DNA from: Runella limosa DSM 17973
GTDB taxonomy: Bacteria; Bacteroidota; Bacteroidia; Cytophagales; Spirosomataceae
NCBI RefSeq assembly: GCF_000482465.1
Contig: NZ_AXVJ01000025.1
Location: 62,001-126,000, forward strand
Length of the DNA: 64,000 nt
Reading direction: 5' to 3'
Under the pieces are notes generated by a model, which was not told where the DNA came from, made no database searches, and worked only from the letters and a program-made list of their open reading frames with translations. The position numbers and the translations under genes were made by a program. Position 1 is the first letter of the stretch; every line of letters begins with the position of its first letter. Of this stretch, positions 51,984 through 60,346 are shown piece after piece.

Positions 51984-52730
51984 ATGAGCCTTTATTTTTC
52001 GATTGTGATGCCTGCTTATAATGAAGAAGAGTGTATTGAGCAGGTAGTAACCATGTGGACTTCCTTTCTCAAAAATACCTTCCCAGGCAAAGAGACCAAA
52101 CTCATCGTTATCAATGATGGTTCAAAAGATGGTACCAAGCAAATCCTTGACCGTATCGCACCTTCCATTGACAACCTTTACGTTGTACACCAGCCCAACG
52201 GCGGGCATGGAAATGCGGCAGTAAACGGCTATCGTAAGGCGGTTGAACTTAACTCTGAATGGGTATTCCAAACCGATAGCGACGACCAATTTGTCACCGA
52301 AGATGTGATAAAACTTTGGGCAAAACGCAACGAATCTAATTTTATCATGGGCTACCGTCAGGTTCGTTATGACGCATTTGCACGTTTGATTATTACTCGT
52401 ATCTTGAAATATACGATTTTCTTTGCGTACGGAACTTTCATCAACGACGCCAACATCCCATTCCGTCTCATCAAAGGAAGTTATCTAAAAAAACTTCTAG
52501 CCCAACTCCCTAATCCAGAGCCATTTGCACCTAATATTTTCTTGGCAGTAATGGCTAAAAAGGCAGGAGAAAAAACATTTGATATACCAATTACTCACAA
52601 AGAGCGTTTGACTGGGACAGTTTCTATTTTACGTTGGAAACTAATCAAGGTTTGTATTCAAAGCTTTAAGGAGTTGTTAAACTTCCGTTTGGCGCTCAAC
52701 AGCAAAGTACGCGCTATCAAAGCTGCTTAA
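51984..52730 (+). CDS. GT2 family glycosyltransferase
   Basis: A 248-residue cytoplasmic or membrane-associated glycosyltransferase with the GT-A fold. Key motifs are MPAYNEEECIEQVV (residues 9-22), VINDGSKDGT (about 44-53, nucleotide-binding Asp) and QTDSDDQF (the DxD-like metal site). It lacks the C-terminal membrane helices of the GtrB-type enzymes. It is the last gene of the glycan cluster and is followed by mobile element C. The preceding 141-base gap shows nothing else. Confidence 0.85.
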   Translation: MSLYFSIVMPAYNEEECIEQVVTMWTSFLKNTFPGKETKLIVINDGSKDGTKQILDRIAPSIDNLYVVHQPNGGHGNAAVNGYRKAVELNSEWVFQTDSDDQFVTEDVIKLWAKRNESNFIMGYRQVRYDAFARLIITRILKYTIFFAYGTFINDANIPFRLIKGSYLKKLLAQLPNPEPFAPNIFLAVMAKKAGEKTFDIPITHKERLTGTVSILRWKLIKVCIQSFKELLNFRLALNSKVRAIKAA

Positions 52731-52770
52731 TCTGTTTTCTATTGGGGGACTCCTGTTTAGGTTAAACGTG

Positions 52771-52940
52771 CAGGTTGAAGCCATTAAAATATAGCTTTAC
52801 TATTTGTTGCTCCAGAGGAGCTACATCTTAGTAGAAAAAATGCCCCAGGTCTTCCCCAAAGCCCCATCGGGAGGTGTTTATTCGCCTTTTTCTACTAAGA
52901 TTTAGCCTCGCTGAGGCTACTTTTTTTTAATGCGTTTAAC
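52771..52940 (+). mobile_element. MITE-like nested palindromic element, copy C (degenerate)
   Basis: A 170-bp relative of copies A and B in the same orientation as A. The left end CAGGTTGAAG-CCATT is mutated and the right end stops at AATGCGTTTAAC, without CCTGA, so the terminal repeats no longer match fully and no convincing flanking duplication remains. The inner blocks are intact: GCTCCAGAGGAGC, ATCTTAGTAGAAAAA, a CCCCATCGGG core, TTTTTCTACTAAGATTTAGCCTC and a GAGGCTACTTTTTTTT end. It probably is an older copy. The gap from 52941 to 53061 holds a low-complexity series of ACCCAAAACYGTAAA-type units. Confidence 0.7.
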
Positions 52941-53061
52941 AACAGTGCTTCAAAGTGGGGAAATGCGAATAGAAAGAGTAAGTACTTAGGAAACACGAAC
53001 CTACAAACCCAGAATACGAAACCGTAAACCCAAAACTGTAAACCCAAAACCGTAACCTTCC

Positions 53062-55788
53062 ATGAATAGAAGAGGCATCATAGTTGCCATTTCATTGGTG
53101 ATTTTATTAGCAGGCTGGTGGGGTTTTCAGCGTTGGCAAATGTACTCGGCAACTGTCTGGAAACTTTTACCCGAAAACGCATTTTTAGTCCTCCAAAGCC
53201 AACGACTTCAAGACACTACCTTTAAAGTTCAGAAAGGTGGGATTGAAATGCGTGAAGTACCTCTTCTTAACCTTGCGGCTCATCAAATCGACCACTTTCG
53301 CCTTTTGAGCGATGATAGCACCAAAGCTGATAAATTGCTCAAAAACCGTGGAATCACTTATGTTCTCCAAAAGACATCAAGCGGTCGGTTTGTCTTTTTG
53401 GTTTTTCTTCCACTTGATGCTTTTCAGTCTTACAATTGGCTGGAGAGCCCTACTTCCTCCAAAGTACGGGTTACGTCTCACTTACACAGTGGCCAAAAAA
53501 TCTACGACGTTACAACCCCAACTTCTGACCCAATTTTTGCCTATACCCGTTTCAATAACTTTATTGTATCCTGTATTTCAGGCGACGTGTTAGAAGATTG
53601 GATTCGCTACGCATCAAGTCCGCTGCGCACTACTCGCCCAAGTCGTTTTGAAACAATTAAAGATGACGCCAGTGAGTTAAGTGTTTTTCTTGACAACACA
53701 CTCCTCTCTGATGTCTTGCGACGCGATGTCTCCACCAAATCGGACGCTGGTCTGCTTTATTTTCTTTCTTTTCTACCTAGTATTGAAAGTTTACACCTCG
53801 ACCCCGTCTTTTCAAGCAAAAACACGACCCTTACCTCAAAAGGGAAAAAAATAAAGGTAGAAGGCTACCTCGATGCCCTCAACGACCAAAAAGCAAGCCC
53901 ATTTAAAAATACCTTTTTTATCCCCAACAATACGGCCATCATGTACCGCCTTGGGTTTGATGATGCAGGTTTGTTTACGCGGAAGTTACGGGGACAACTT
54001 CAAAGTCTCTCTGCGGATTCAATCAACCAATCTCGGTCAGCACTCCAATCATTGATTAGTGCCAGCCGCATTGATTCTTTTTATCGTTTTTCTCACAAAG
54101 AACTTATTCTTTGTCAATTGGAGCCCAACAACGTCCTCACCAAAGGACAAGTAATTCTGCAACAAGTAAGCCCTAGCACTTCTTTAGAGCCATTTATTCG
54201 ACGTTTAGCGATTCTTTTAAACAAAAATAAAGGATTACCCATCGAGCCCTTTCAAGGAGGAAAAGTGTATAGAATCGACTGGAATGAGCTTCCTGCGGTA
54301 CTTTTTGGGGGACTTTTTAAAGGGTTTCCAAAATGTTATGTGGCCTTTCACAAAAATTTTGTCGTCTATGCCAACGATTCGCAAGTGCTAAAGGATTACC
54401 TCATTGACCTCGAATACCAACGTACTTGGGCAAATTCGGCCGTTTATAATGCTTTTTTTGACAAAACATTTCGGTCTTCCAACTTTACTTTTGTCATCAA
54501 TCCACGTAAAAGCAAAGAATACATGGGCAGCGGCTTTATGAATTATCTTTTTAAAGCCCTTAGTTATGATATTACCGAACAATTGCCCTTTGACCAGCTT
54601 GTTTTCCAAAGTGCTTACAAAAAATCACGAGCTTATTCGTCGCTTACTTTTGGGCGTCTTAGTAAGGCATCTAGTGCTAAAATTTTGAATAAAGTATTCC
54701 TACAGCAAGAACTTGAAATACCAGAAGCTCCTTCAGGTGGCATTTTTACCGTGCGGAACTATCCCAATGGTATGGAAAAAGTTATCATCGCAACCGCAAG
54801 CAACGAATTACTGAACCCACTTGCCGAAGAGAAAAAACGGAAAATTGCGAAACTAGATGCCCCCATCGTAAGCGATATTTATTCGGTTGATTTTTTGAGT
54901 GTAGGCCGCCTTCAATACGTTTTTGCTACCGAAAAAAGCCTCAACGTAGTTGACGAAGACGACCAACAGCGGTACATGACCATTCCTTCGATTCGTTTAC
55001 CATTAGGACGAAAAATTAGAAGCCTCCAACAACTTGAAAGTGGAATTGAGGGAAGTTTTCGGTTTTTGGTTATCGACACTAACGGATTTCTATACCTATG
55101 GAATAGCCCGACCCAACCCCCTATTTTGCTCAACACTTCTCGCCCTTTTGCTGATTTACTACTTCCAATTCACGAAGTCGAATACCAGAGCAAACGTCAT
55201 TTTTTATTTACCCAGAGTACGGGTCAGATTGGCCTCATCAACGAATCGGGTGTTATTCCTGAACCTTACAAAATTGACTTTAAAACCAACTTTTCAGGAC
55301 CATTCTTTGGCGTTTTTCTTCCTGAAAACAATTCAACTCAGCTCATTGGTGTAACCAAATATGGTGAGTTCATTGAAAATACGCTTACTGGAAAAACCAT
55401 CGATCGGCGTCAGCTTTTCCGCACTGACCCAACTTCTTTTTTCCGCGCCAAAGCTGCTCCTAACAACCGTGATTGGTTACTTTTCCGCGAATCCGAAACA
55501 CAATTTGCCGTGTTAGATAAAAAAGGAAACGAACTCTTTTCGGCCAAAGGTCTTATTGCCGCCAAAAACCAAGTTCAATACCATTACCTAAGTTCCGAAG
55601 TAAAGTTTTTGAGTGTAAAATCAGGAAATTACACCACACTTTATGACCTCAAAGGGTATCAGATTGGCGACAAACCTTTCCCAAGTGAGTATCCCGTTCG
55701 CATTAACCTTGTCGAAGGCTACAACAAGCTATTGGTCTATGGCTTTGCGAATAAAAAAATACAAGTTTGGTCGCTCAAACTACGTTAG
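53062..55788 (+). CDS. Large membrane-anchored envelope protein, unknown
   Basis: A 908-residue protein with an N-terminal membrane anchor (IIVAISLVILLAGWWGF, residues 5-21) and a long extracytoplasmic part. The first about 550 residues have alternating strand/helix character with a lipid-transfer-like or DUF3352-like look (KLLPENAFLVLQS near 35); the last about 350 residues look like a beta-propeller-type series of short strands (LYLWNS, FLFTQSTGQIGLIN, KIQVWSLKLR). No catalytic motif is visible and the family is not certain. The SGNH protein starts 11 bases after its stop, so the two probably form an operon and may act together in the periplasm. Confidence 0.6.
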   Translation: MNRRGIIVAISLVILLAGWWGFQRWQMYSATVWKLLPENAFLVLQSQRLQDTTFKVQKGGIEMREVPLLNLAAHQIDHFRLLSDDSTKADKLLKNRGITYVLQKTSSGRFVFLVFLPLDAFQSYNWLESPTSSKVRVTSHLHSGQKIYDVTTPTSDPIFAYTRFNNFIVSCISGDVLEDWIRYASSPLRTTRPSRFETIKDDASELSVFLDNTLLSDVLRRDVSTKSDAGLLYFLSFLPSIESLHLDPVFSSKNTTLTSKGKKIKVEGYLDALNDQKASPFKNTFFIPNNTAIMYRLGFDDAGLFTRKLRGQLQSLSADSINQSRSALQSLISASRIDSFYRFSHKELILCQLEPNNVLTKGQVILQQVSPSTSLEPFIRRLAILLNKNKGLPIEPFQGGKVYRIDWNELPAVLFGGLFKGFPKCYVAFHKNFVVYANDSQVLKDYLIDLEYQRTWANSAVYNAFFDKTFRSSNFTFVINPRKSKEYMGSGFMNYLFKALSYDITEQLPFDQLVFQSAYKKSRAYSSLTFGRLSKASSAKILNKVFLQQELEIPEAPSGGIFTVRNYPNGMEKVIIATASNELLNPLAEEKKRKIAKLDAPIVSDIYSVDFLSVGRLQYVFATEKSLNVVDEDDQQRYMTIPSIRLPLGRKIRSLQQLESGIEGSFRFLVIDTNGFLYLWNSPTQPPILLNTSRPFADLLLPIHEVEYQSKRHFLFTQSTGQIGLINESGVIPEPYKIDFKTNFSGPFFGVFLPENNSTQLIGVTKYGEFIENTLTGKTIDRRQLFRTDPTSFFRAKAAPNNRDWLLFRESETQFAVLDKKGNELFSAKGLIAAKNQVQYHYLSSEVKFLSVKSGNYTTLYDLKGYQIGDKPFPSEYPVRINLVEGYNKLLVYGFANKKIQVWSLKLR

Positions 55789-55799
55789 TTACCGAATTT

Positions 55800-56813
55800 A
55801 TGAAGATTTTTTTAAAATACTTACTCCTATTTATTGGGGCATTGCTTTGGGTCGTAGGCTGCGTTCCTACGTTTCGTAAAACAGCTTTTGAATGGGGTTT
55901 AACGAAAGATTCTTACCGTTATGGGGATTTGTATCGTTTGTCCAATTTGCCCCAATTCAAACAAGAACAGCTACCTTGTAACAACGCCCCACGCTTCGAC
56001 TCCCCAACCGATTCCACGGCTTTATACATCATTGGGGATAGTTTTACGGAGCATCAGCGCGTTGGGAAACAAGATTTCAACGTTGGAGCTTACACCCGCA
56101 TCCACTGGAACGAAGTAGAAACAATTCAACTTGATACTTCACGACGAAATATCTTGGTTCTTCAAACGGTAGAACGGCATTTTCGGGAGCACTTTGCGGT
56201 AGAAGTACGTAATTTTACCATTGGCCCCAAACAACCAAAAGTAAGCGGATTTTCGTTTGAAAATTGGGTGGCTGAAGTATATCAGAGTTTTGAAGAAACG
56301 TTAAAAGAAAGCGAAGAGTCTTTGGCTAGTTTTCTTTTTTCTGGCGATATTTTTCTGACCTTGAAAGAGTGGAAAGCCAACCTAAATCTTCAATGGTTTG
56401 GACGTCACAACGACCAAGTGGCTTTGTCTCCCGATAAAACACAGTTGCTGTTCGTCTGGGATACCGACTCTAGCCGTATTACGTCGTCTTTTAAGCTATT
56501 ACCAGACAAAGAGCTAAAAACACTCATTAAGCAGGTCAATCAGACCCGTGATTATTACAAATCGCTTGGGTTTGATGAAGTATATCTCTCTATCATTCCT
56601 AACAAAACAAGCATTGTCGCATCCGACTTGGGACCTTACAACCACCTCATTGAGCGCGTTCAACGTGATTCGACCCTACAAGTTCCATTTATCGACGTCT
56701 GGACACCCTACTCCCAACGACCAACCACCGTTTACAGCCTAAGCGATACCCACTGGAGCTGTACGGGTCGGGCGATTTGGTTGGAAAAAGTAAACGGGGT
56801 ACTTTCATTTTGA
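55800..56813 (+). CDS. AlgX/AlgJ-like SGNH protein
   Basis: A 337-residue envelope protein. It begins with a hydrophobic segment ending in VVGC (C21), which may be a lipoprotein signal or an anchor. The SGNH-type serine motif is GDSF (79-82, Ser81) and the C-terminal Asp-x-x-His equivalent is SDTHW (315-319, Asp316 and His318), typical of the AlgX/AlgJ branch that acetylates exopolysaccharide. The middle part diverges from better-known members. The start at 55800 follows the preceding gene by 11 bases and discards 11 unlikely residues. It may O-acetylate an envelope glycan (inference). Confidence 0.7.
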   Translation: MKIFLKYLLLFIGALLWVVGCVPTFRKTAFEWGLTKDSYRYGDLYRLSNLPQFKQEQLPCNNAPRFDSPTDSTALYIIGDSFTEHQRVGKQDFNVGAYTRIHWNEVETIQLDTSRRNILVLQTVERHFREHFAVEVRNFTIGPKQPKVSGFSFENWVAEVYQSFEETLKESEESLASFLFSGDIFLTLKEWKANLNLQWFGRHNDQVALSPDKTQLLFVWDTDSSRITSSFKLLPDKELKTLIKQVNQTRDYYKSLGFDEVYLSIIPNKTSIVASDLGPYNHLIERVQRDSTLQVPFIDVWTPYSQRPTTVYSLSDTHWSCTGRAIWLEKVNGVLSF

Positions 56814-56829
56814 TGAAAATACCCCGTTT
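56792..56829. terminator. Hairpin shared by two convergent genes
   Basis: A 10-bp stem (AAACGGGGTA at 56792-56801 with its complement at 56820-56829), extended by an inner 6-bp stem. It overlaps the last codons of the SGNH gene and lies before the end of the Wzz-like gene on the other strand. No clear T run, so it may act as a roadblock or RNA 3' end. Confidence 0.5.
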
Positions 56830-56847
56830 GGTAACTTACTTTTACTA

Positions 56848-57894
56848 TCAGTTAAATACTTGCTTGTAGTTTTTCTTTCGGATTAGCGCTATTAGTATGC
56901 CCAAGAAACCACCTACTAAGCCTGATATTGCGATAATTACACTTCTCCTAGGCTCCGATTTACGGGTAGGAGCTGTAGGTGGTTCTAGTACTTTAATAAC
57001 TGGAGTTTCTTGATGGAGCTTAATCTTCGCCTCCTCGTATTTTGTCAACAAAGAATTATAAAAGTTAGACGACGTATTGTATTCTGCTTGAATCCGCTCT
57101 CGTTGAACATCGGCCGCTTGCAACCGAATCGTAGGTGCTTGAAATTGATCGCTATATTGCGCTTTTTTCTCCTGGTTTGAATAATACTTTCCCCTCGCTA
57201 CATTCAAGCGTTCTGCCAAAAAGTCCACTTCTCTTCTATTTTTTTGAGTACGGTAATTAATTACATATTCTGTCAAATAGTCCATTGAAAATTTAGCCAC
57301 AGTAGCCGCAACTACAGGATCAGGCAACTTAACATTGATACTAATTACTCCTGCTTTACGATCATACGTACTAAATATTCGCTTCCTCAAATCTTTGATA
57401 CGGTTCTCATTTATGCGATTCAATACATAAAATCCTTTGGCCTCCACATTGAACTTCTTTAATAAAGTAGTATCTATTTCCTCATTTTCTTCTACTACTC
57501 GGTGATAAAACTCCTCGAATGTCAATTTTTGATTTGTTCGAGTTACCACGGGTTGTTTCATTAAGTCCAAATAAAAGGTCGTGCTTTTAAGCACTTCTGG
57601 GTATAAATCTGGCCGAATTGCTTCGGTAGCATTTTTTAAATCAATACCACTTAGCCCTAGTGCCCCTGCCAAACTTCCTAATGAGCCCGTTGCAGATGGT
57701 GGTATTTCTGGCAAAATTTTACCCTGAGACTCAAATTCCTCTTGAGCCGTAAACGCATAATACCCCCCACCGAGTGTGGTTAAAAGCCCAAATAGAATCA
57801 CAATCCACTTTTCCTTCCAAACTATACGCCAGAGCTCCCCTAAATTTATGGGTGCTTTTAACTCTTTCTCGTCCAAATATTCTTCGTCTTTCAT
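56848..57894 (-). CDS. Wzz-type polysaccharide chain-length protein
   Basis: A 348-residue inner-membrane co-polymerase-like protein with one N-terminal helix (about 29-48), a large periplasmic coil-rich domain and a C-terminal helix (about 318-338). It has the Wzz motif near the second helix (a proline-rich PPTAPTRKSEPRR stretch) and the VISINVKLPDPVVAATVA segment. No cytoplasmic tyrosine kinase domain is fused or adjacent, so it is the short Wzz form. It follows the Wza-like gene by 10 bases on the same strand. Confidence 0.85.
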   Translation of the reverse strand: MKDEEYLDEKELKAPINLGELWRIVWKEKWIVILFGLLTTLGGGYYAFTAQEEFESQGKILPEIPPSATGSLGSLAGALGLSGIDLKNATEAIRPDLYPEVLKSTTFYLDLMKQPVVTRTNQKLTFEEFYHRVVEENEEIDTTLLKKFNVEAKGFYVLNRINENRIKDLRKRIFSTYDRKAGVISINVKLPDPVVAATVAKFSMDYLTEYVINYRTQKNRREVDFLAERLNVARGKYYSNQEKKAQYSDQFQAPTIRLQAADVQRERIQAEYNTSSNFYNSLLTKYEEAKIKLHQETPVIKVLEPPTAPTRKSEPRRSVIIAISGLVGGFLGILIALIRKKNYKQVFN

Positions 57895-57904
57895 TAACCA
57901 AGTA

Positions 57905-60208
57905 CTAATTTAAGGTTCTAATTAAAGTGATAATCAATACCGTAGCCGATGTCAAACCTGTAAACAAGGATAAGCGCTCTGCTGAATTTAGACGATTTTT
58001 TCTAGGACGAGTAGGTACAAACACTTGCATACCTCGTTCAACTTTGGGATAGAACTTCATCCCCAGAAATTTCTTAGTTCGGGCTGTAAATCCATTTGAA
58101 TAAATCGCATATACCTTCGCAGTGTGGGCACTATCTGTAAATCCCCCTGCTTGTGTAATGTAACTTTTAAAACTAAACGTAGGGTTAAAAGCTATTACAT
58201 TTGGATTAAACACTTGCCCACTCACGGTAACCGTTTCGGGAATTTTAGGTACGATAAGCTCATCTCCAGGCGCAAGCAACAGGTTATTGGAATGTTTCGG
58301 GTTCTTCAAAATCTGGGTGATATCCATGGCGATTAAGCGTCCATTTCTAAAAAACTGAATACCAGGCAAATAAGCTTCTTGACGAAAACCACCCGCCCGT
58401 TCAATCAAATTACTAATTCGTTCTTCCCGACTTGCGATTACGTACGTACTAGGGTACAATACCTGCCCTTTGATACTTACCGCTTGTTGAGCCAAGTAGT
58501 TGGGTAAACTACGAACAATCACCTCGTCATAAGGCTTTAATACAATACTAGAAACCTCACTAAGCTCCTTTGAAATATCGTACTTCGTCACTTCTACTGT
58601 TTCACTTTTTGTTTCATCATTGTATAATCGACGCGACAACTCTATTCCTTTTCCAGTAGCTCCATCCGTAAAACCTCCCGCCAACAAAATTAAATCTTGT
58701 AAGGTCATTTTTTCAGCAAAATCAAACACTCCCCCGCTATTTACCGCCCCCTGAATACCTACCGTCTGTGCCTGACGAGTTTCTGCAATTGACTTAATTA
58801 CTAACACGTCTTCTCTTTTGAGTAGAATATCGTCACCCTCATTTTTAAACAATTGATCTAAATTAATTTGAATCAATTCTGGGTCTAAATTTTCGCGTTT
58901 TCTCTTTAATACCGCCCTGTTACGGAATGCATCTTCCCGCAATCCTTCTGCTTTTTTAATCAGTTGTTTGACCGTCTTAATATCATCACTCAAAGCAAAT
59001 TCTCCAGGCCGAAAAACAGCACCAATAACTTCTACTTTATTTTCAAAACGATTTAAAATCGTCCCAACCACTAATTTATCTCCATTTTGAAGACTAAATT
59101 GACTTTGAGCGATTGGGTCAAATGTTATCAATTGTCTTTCTTTGGCCGTGTTACGATACACATTCACCGACGCCTGATACGATTGTTCGGTATAACCTCC
59201 TGCATAACGTAATAACTCACCAAAATTTTCATTGGTCTTCAATTCAAACGTCCCACTTCTTTTGACTTCTCCTTCTATCTCTGCCTTTTTAGCTGCTATC
59301 GGTATCAAAATCACGTCTTGGTCTCTCAAGTTGATATTTTCGGCTAGTGTACCTTTCATCAAAAACTCGTATAAGTCAACCTTTTGAATGACTTTATTAT
59401 TTCTAAGTATTTGTATTTCGCGCATTGAACCATTTCCATTAGGGCCGCTGCATAAATAAAGTGCATGGAATGCCGTCGCTAATGAAGAAACAGTGTATGT
59501 TCCAGGATTAGTGGCCTCACCAATGACTGTTACTTTTATACTCCTCACATTTCCCAAAGTCACATCCACGTTTAACGTTCCATTTCTAAGTCCTGCGTAG
59601 AGGATTTTTAGGCGTTCAATAATTTTACTCTTTGCTTGTTCTATTGACAAACCGTTAACCGACAATGGGCTCAAGCTTTCTAGTTTAATCGTACCTTCAG
59701 GCGAGACCCTTGCATCGTAATGCTGATAAGCATATCCAGTAATGTCTATTCTGAGTTCATCATCTGGACCTAAAATATAATCTTTAGGAGTTGGTAATCG
59801 TAAGTTTGGCTCAAACGACAACGATTTATTAGAGAATAGTTGCGCACCGAACACATCCTTCTTTTTGCCAACTTCTTGGTCGTTGCCTACGGGCGTTGGT
59901 GTTTTTTCTGAAACCTGACCCTGTTGCTGACGAACGGTGTTATTCACATTCGTAGGAGTAGAACTTTCAGTTTTTATTTTTAGGGTGTTAATTCTAGCCC
60001 GAATTTTCGCGACATCCGCTTCACTATAACCTCTGGCCAATGCCCCAGCTTCTAATTCGGCTTGTGATAAGCCCTTACTCTGGGCCACTTTTATAAATTC
60101 TTCCAATTGTGCATCGGTCACTTCGTCAGCCGCTGGCAGGGCCTGTGAATAAGAGAAATGACATATTAAAAACAGAAGGGATACCCAACAATACTTTCTA
60201 AAACGCAT
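57905..60208 (-). CDS. SLBB-domain polysaccharide export protein (Wza-like)
   Basis: A 767-residue outer-membrane export channel protein. It has a signal peptide (residues 1-22, FLICHFSYSQ), a low-complexity linker, the polysaccharide export domain (about 140-225, with LGPDDELRIDITGYAYQ) and then at least four SLBB domains with DVI-type strands (EVKRSGTF, GAVFRPGEF, GAVNSGGVF, GQVFNPNV). A C-terminal helix follows. The ATG at 60208 was chosen over the one 33 bases upstream because it fits the signal peptide. With the Wzz protein it makes a capsule or exopolysaccharide export pair; polymerase and flippase genes are elsewhere. Confidence 0.87.
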   Translation of the reverse strand: MRFRKYCWVSLLFLICHFSYSQALPAADEVTDAQLEEFIKVAQSKGLSQAELEAGALARGYSEADVAKIRARINTLKIKTESSTPTNVNNTVRQQQGQVSEKTPTPVGNDQEVGKKKDVFGAQLFSNKSLSFEPNLRLPTPKDYILGPDDELRIDITGYAYQHYDARVSPEGTIKLESLSPLSVNGLSIEQAKSKIIERLKILYAGLRNGTLNVDVTLGNVRSIKVTVIGEATNPGTYTVSSLATAFHALYLCSGPNGNGSMREIQILRNNKVIQKVDLYEFLMKGTLAENINLRDQDVILIPIAAKKAEIEGEVKRSGTFELKTNENFGELLRYAGGYTEQSYQASVNVYRNTAKERQLITFDPIAQSQFSLQNGDKLVVGTILNRFENKVEVIGAVFRPGEFALSDDIKTVKQLIKKAEGLREDAFRNRAVLKRKRENLDPELIQINLDQLFKNEGDDILLKREDVLVIKSIAETRQAQTVGIQGAVNSGGVFDFAEKMTLQDLILLAGGFTDGATGKGIELSRRLYNDETKSETVEVTKYDISKELSEVSSIVLKPYDEVIVRSLPNYLAQQAVSIKGQVLYPSTYVIASREERISNLIERAGGFRQEAYLPGIQFFRNGRLIAMDITQILKNPKHSNNLLLAPGDELIVPKIPETVTVSGQVFNPNVIAFNPTFSFKSYITQAGGFTDSAHTAKVYAIYSNGFTARTKKFLGMKFYPKVERGMQVFVPTRPRKNRLNSAERLSLFTGLTSATVLIITLIRTLN

Positions 60209-60289
60209 GAATTTCAATAGGTTTAATAACTGGCCTTTCACTAAAAACGCCCCTACAAAGGTAGTGGCGTTTCGGATAGTTTACAAGCG

Positions 60290-60323
60290 ATAAAACAGAA
60301 AGCCCCGCAGTTGCAGGGCTTTC
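60290..60323 (-). terminator. Terminator of the large T9SS protein gene
   Basis: An 11-bp stem with one G-U pair (60298-60308 with 60313-60323) and TGTTTTA after it on the minus strand, 24 bases past the stop codon. Confidence 0.8.
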
Positions 60324-60346
60324 GTTCGTATGAATCGTCTCGAGGA

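Noticed and set aside
41336-52730. The glycan cluster considered as a mobile genomic island
   Set aside because: There is no integrase, tRNA target or flanking repeat except element C at one end, so island status cannot be supported.
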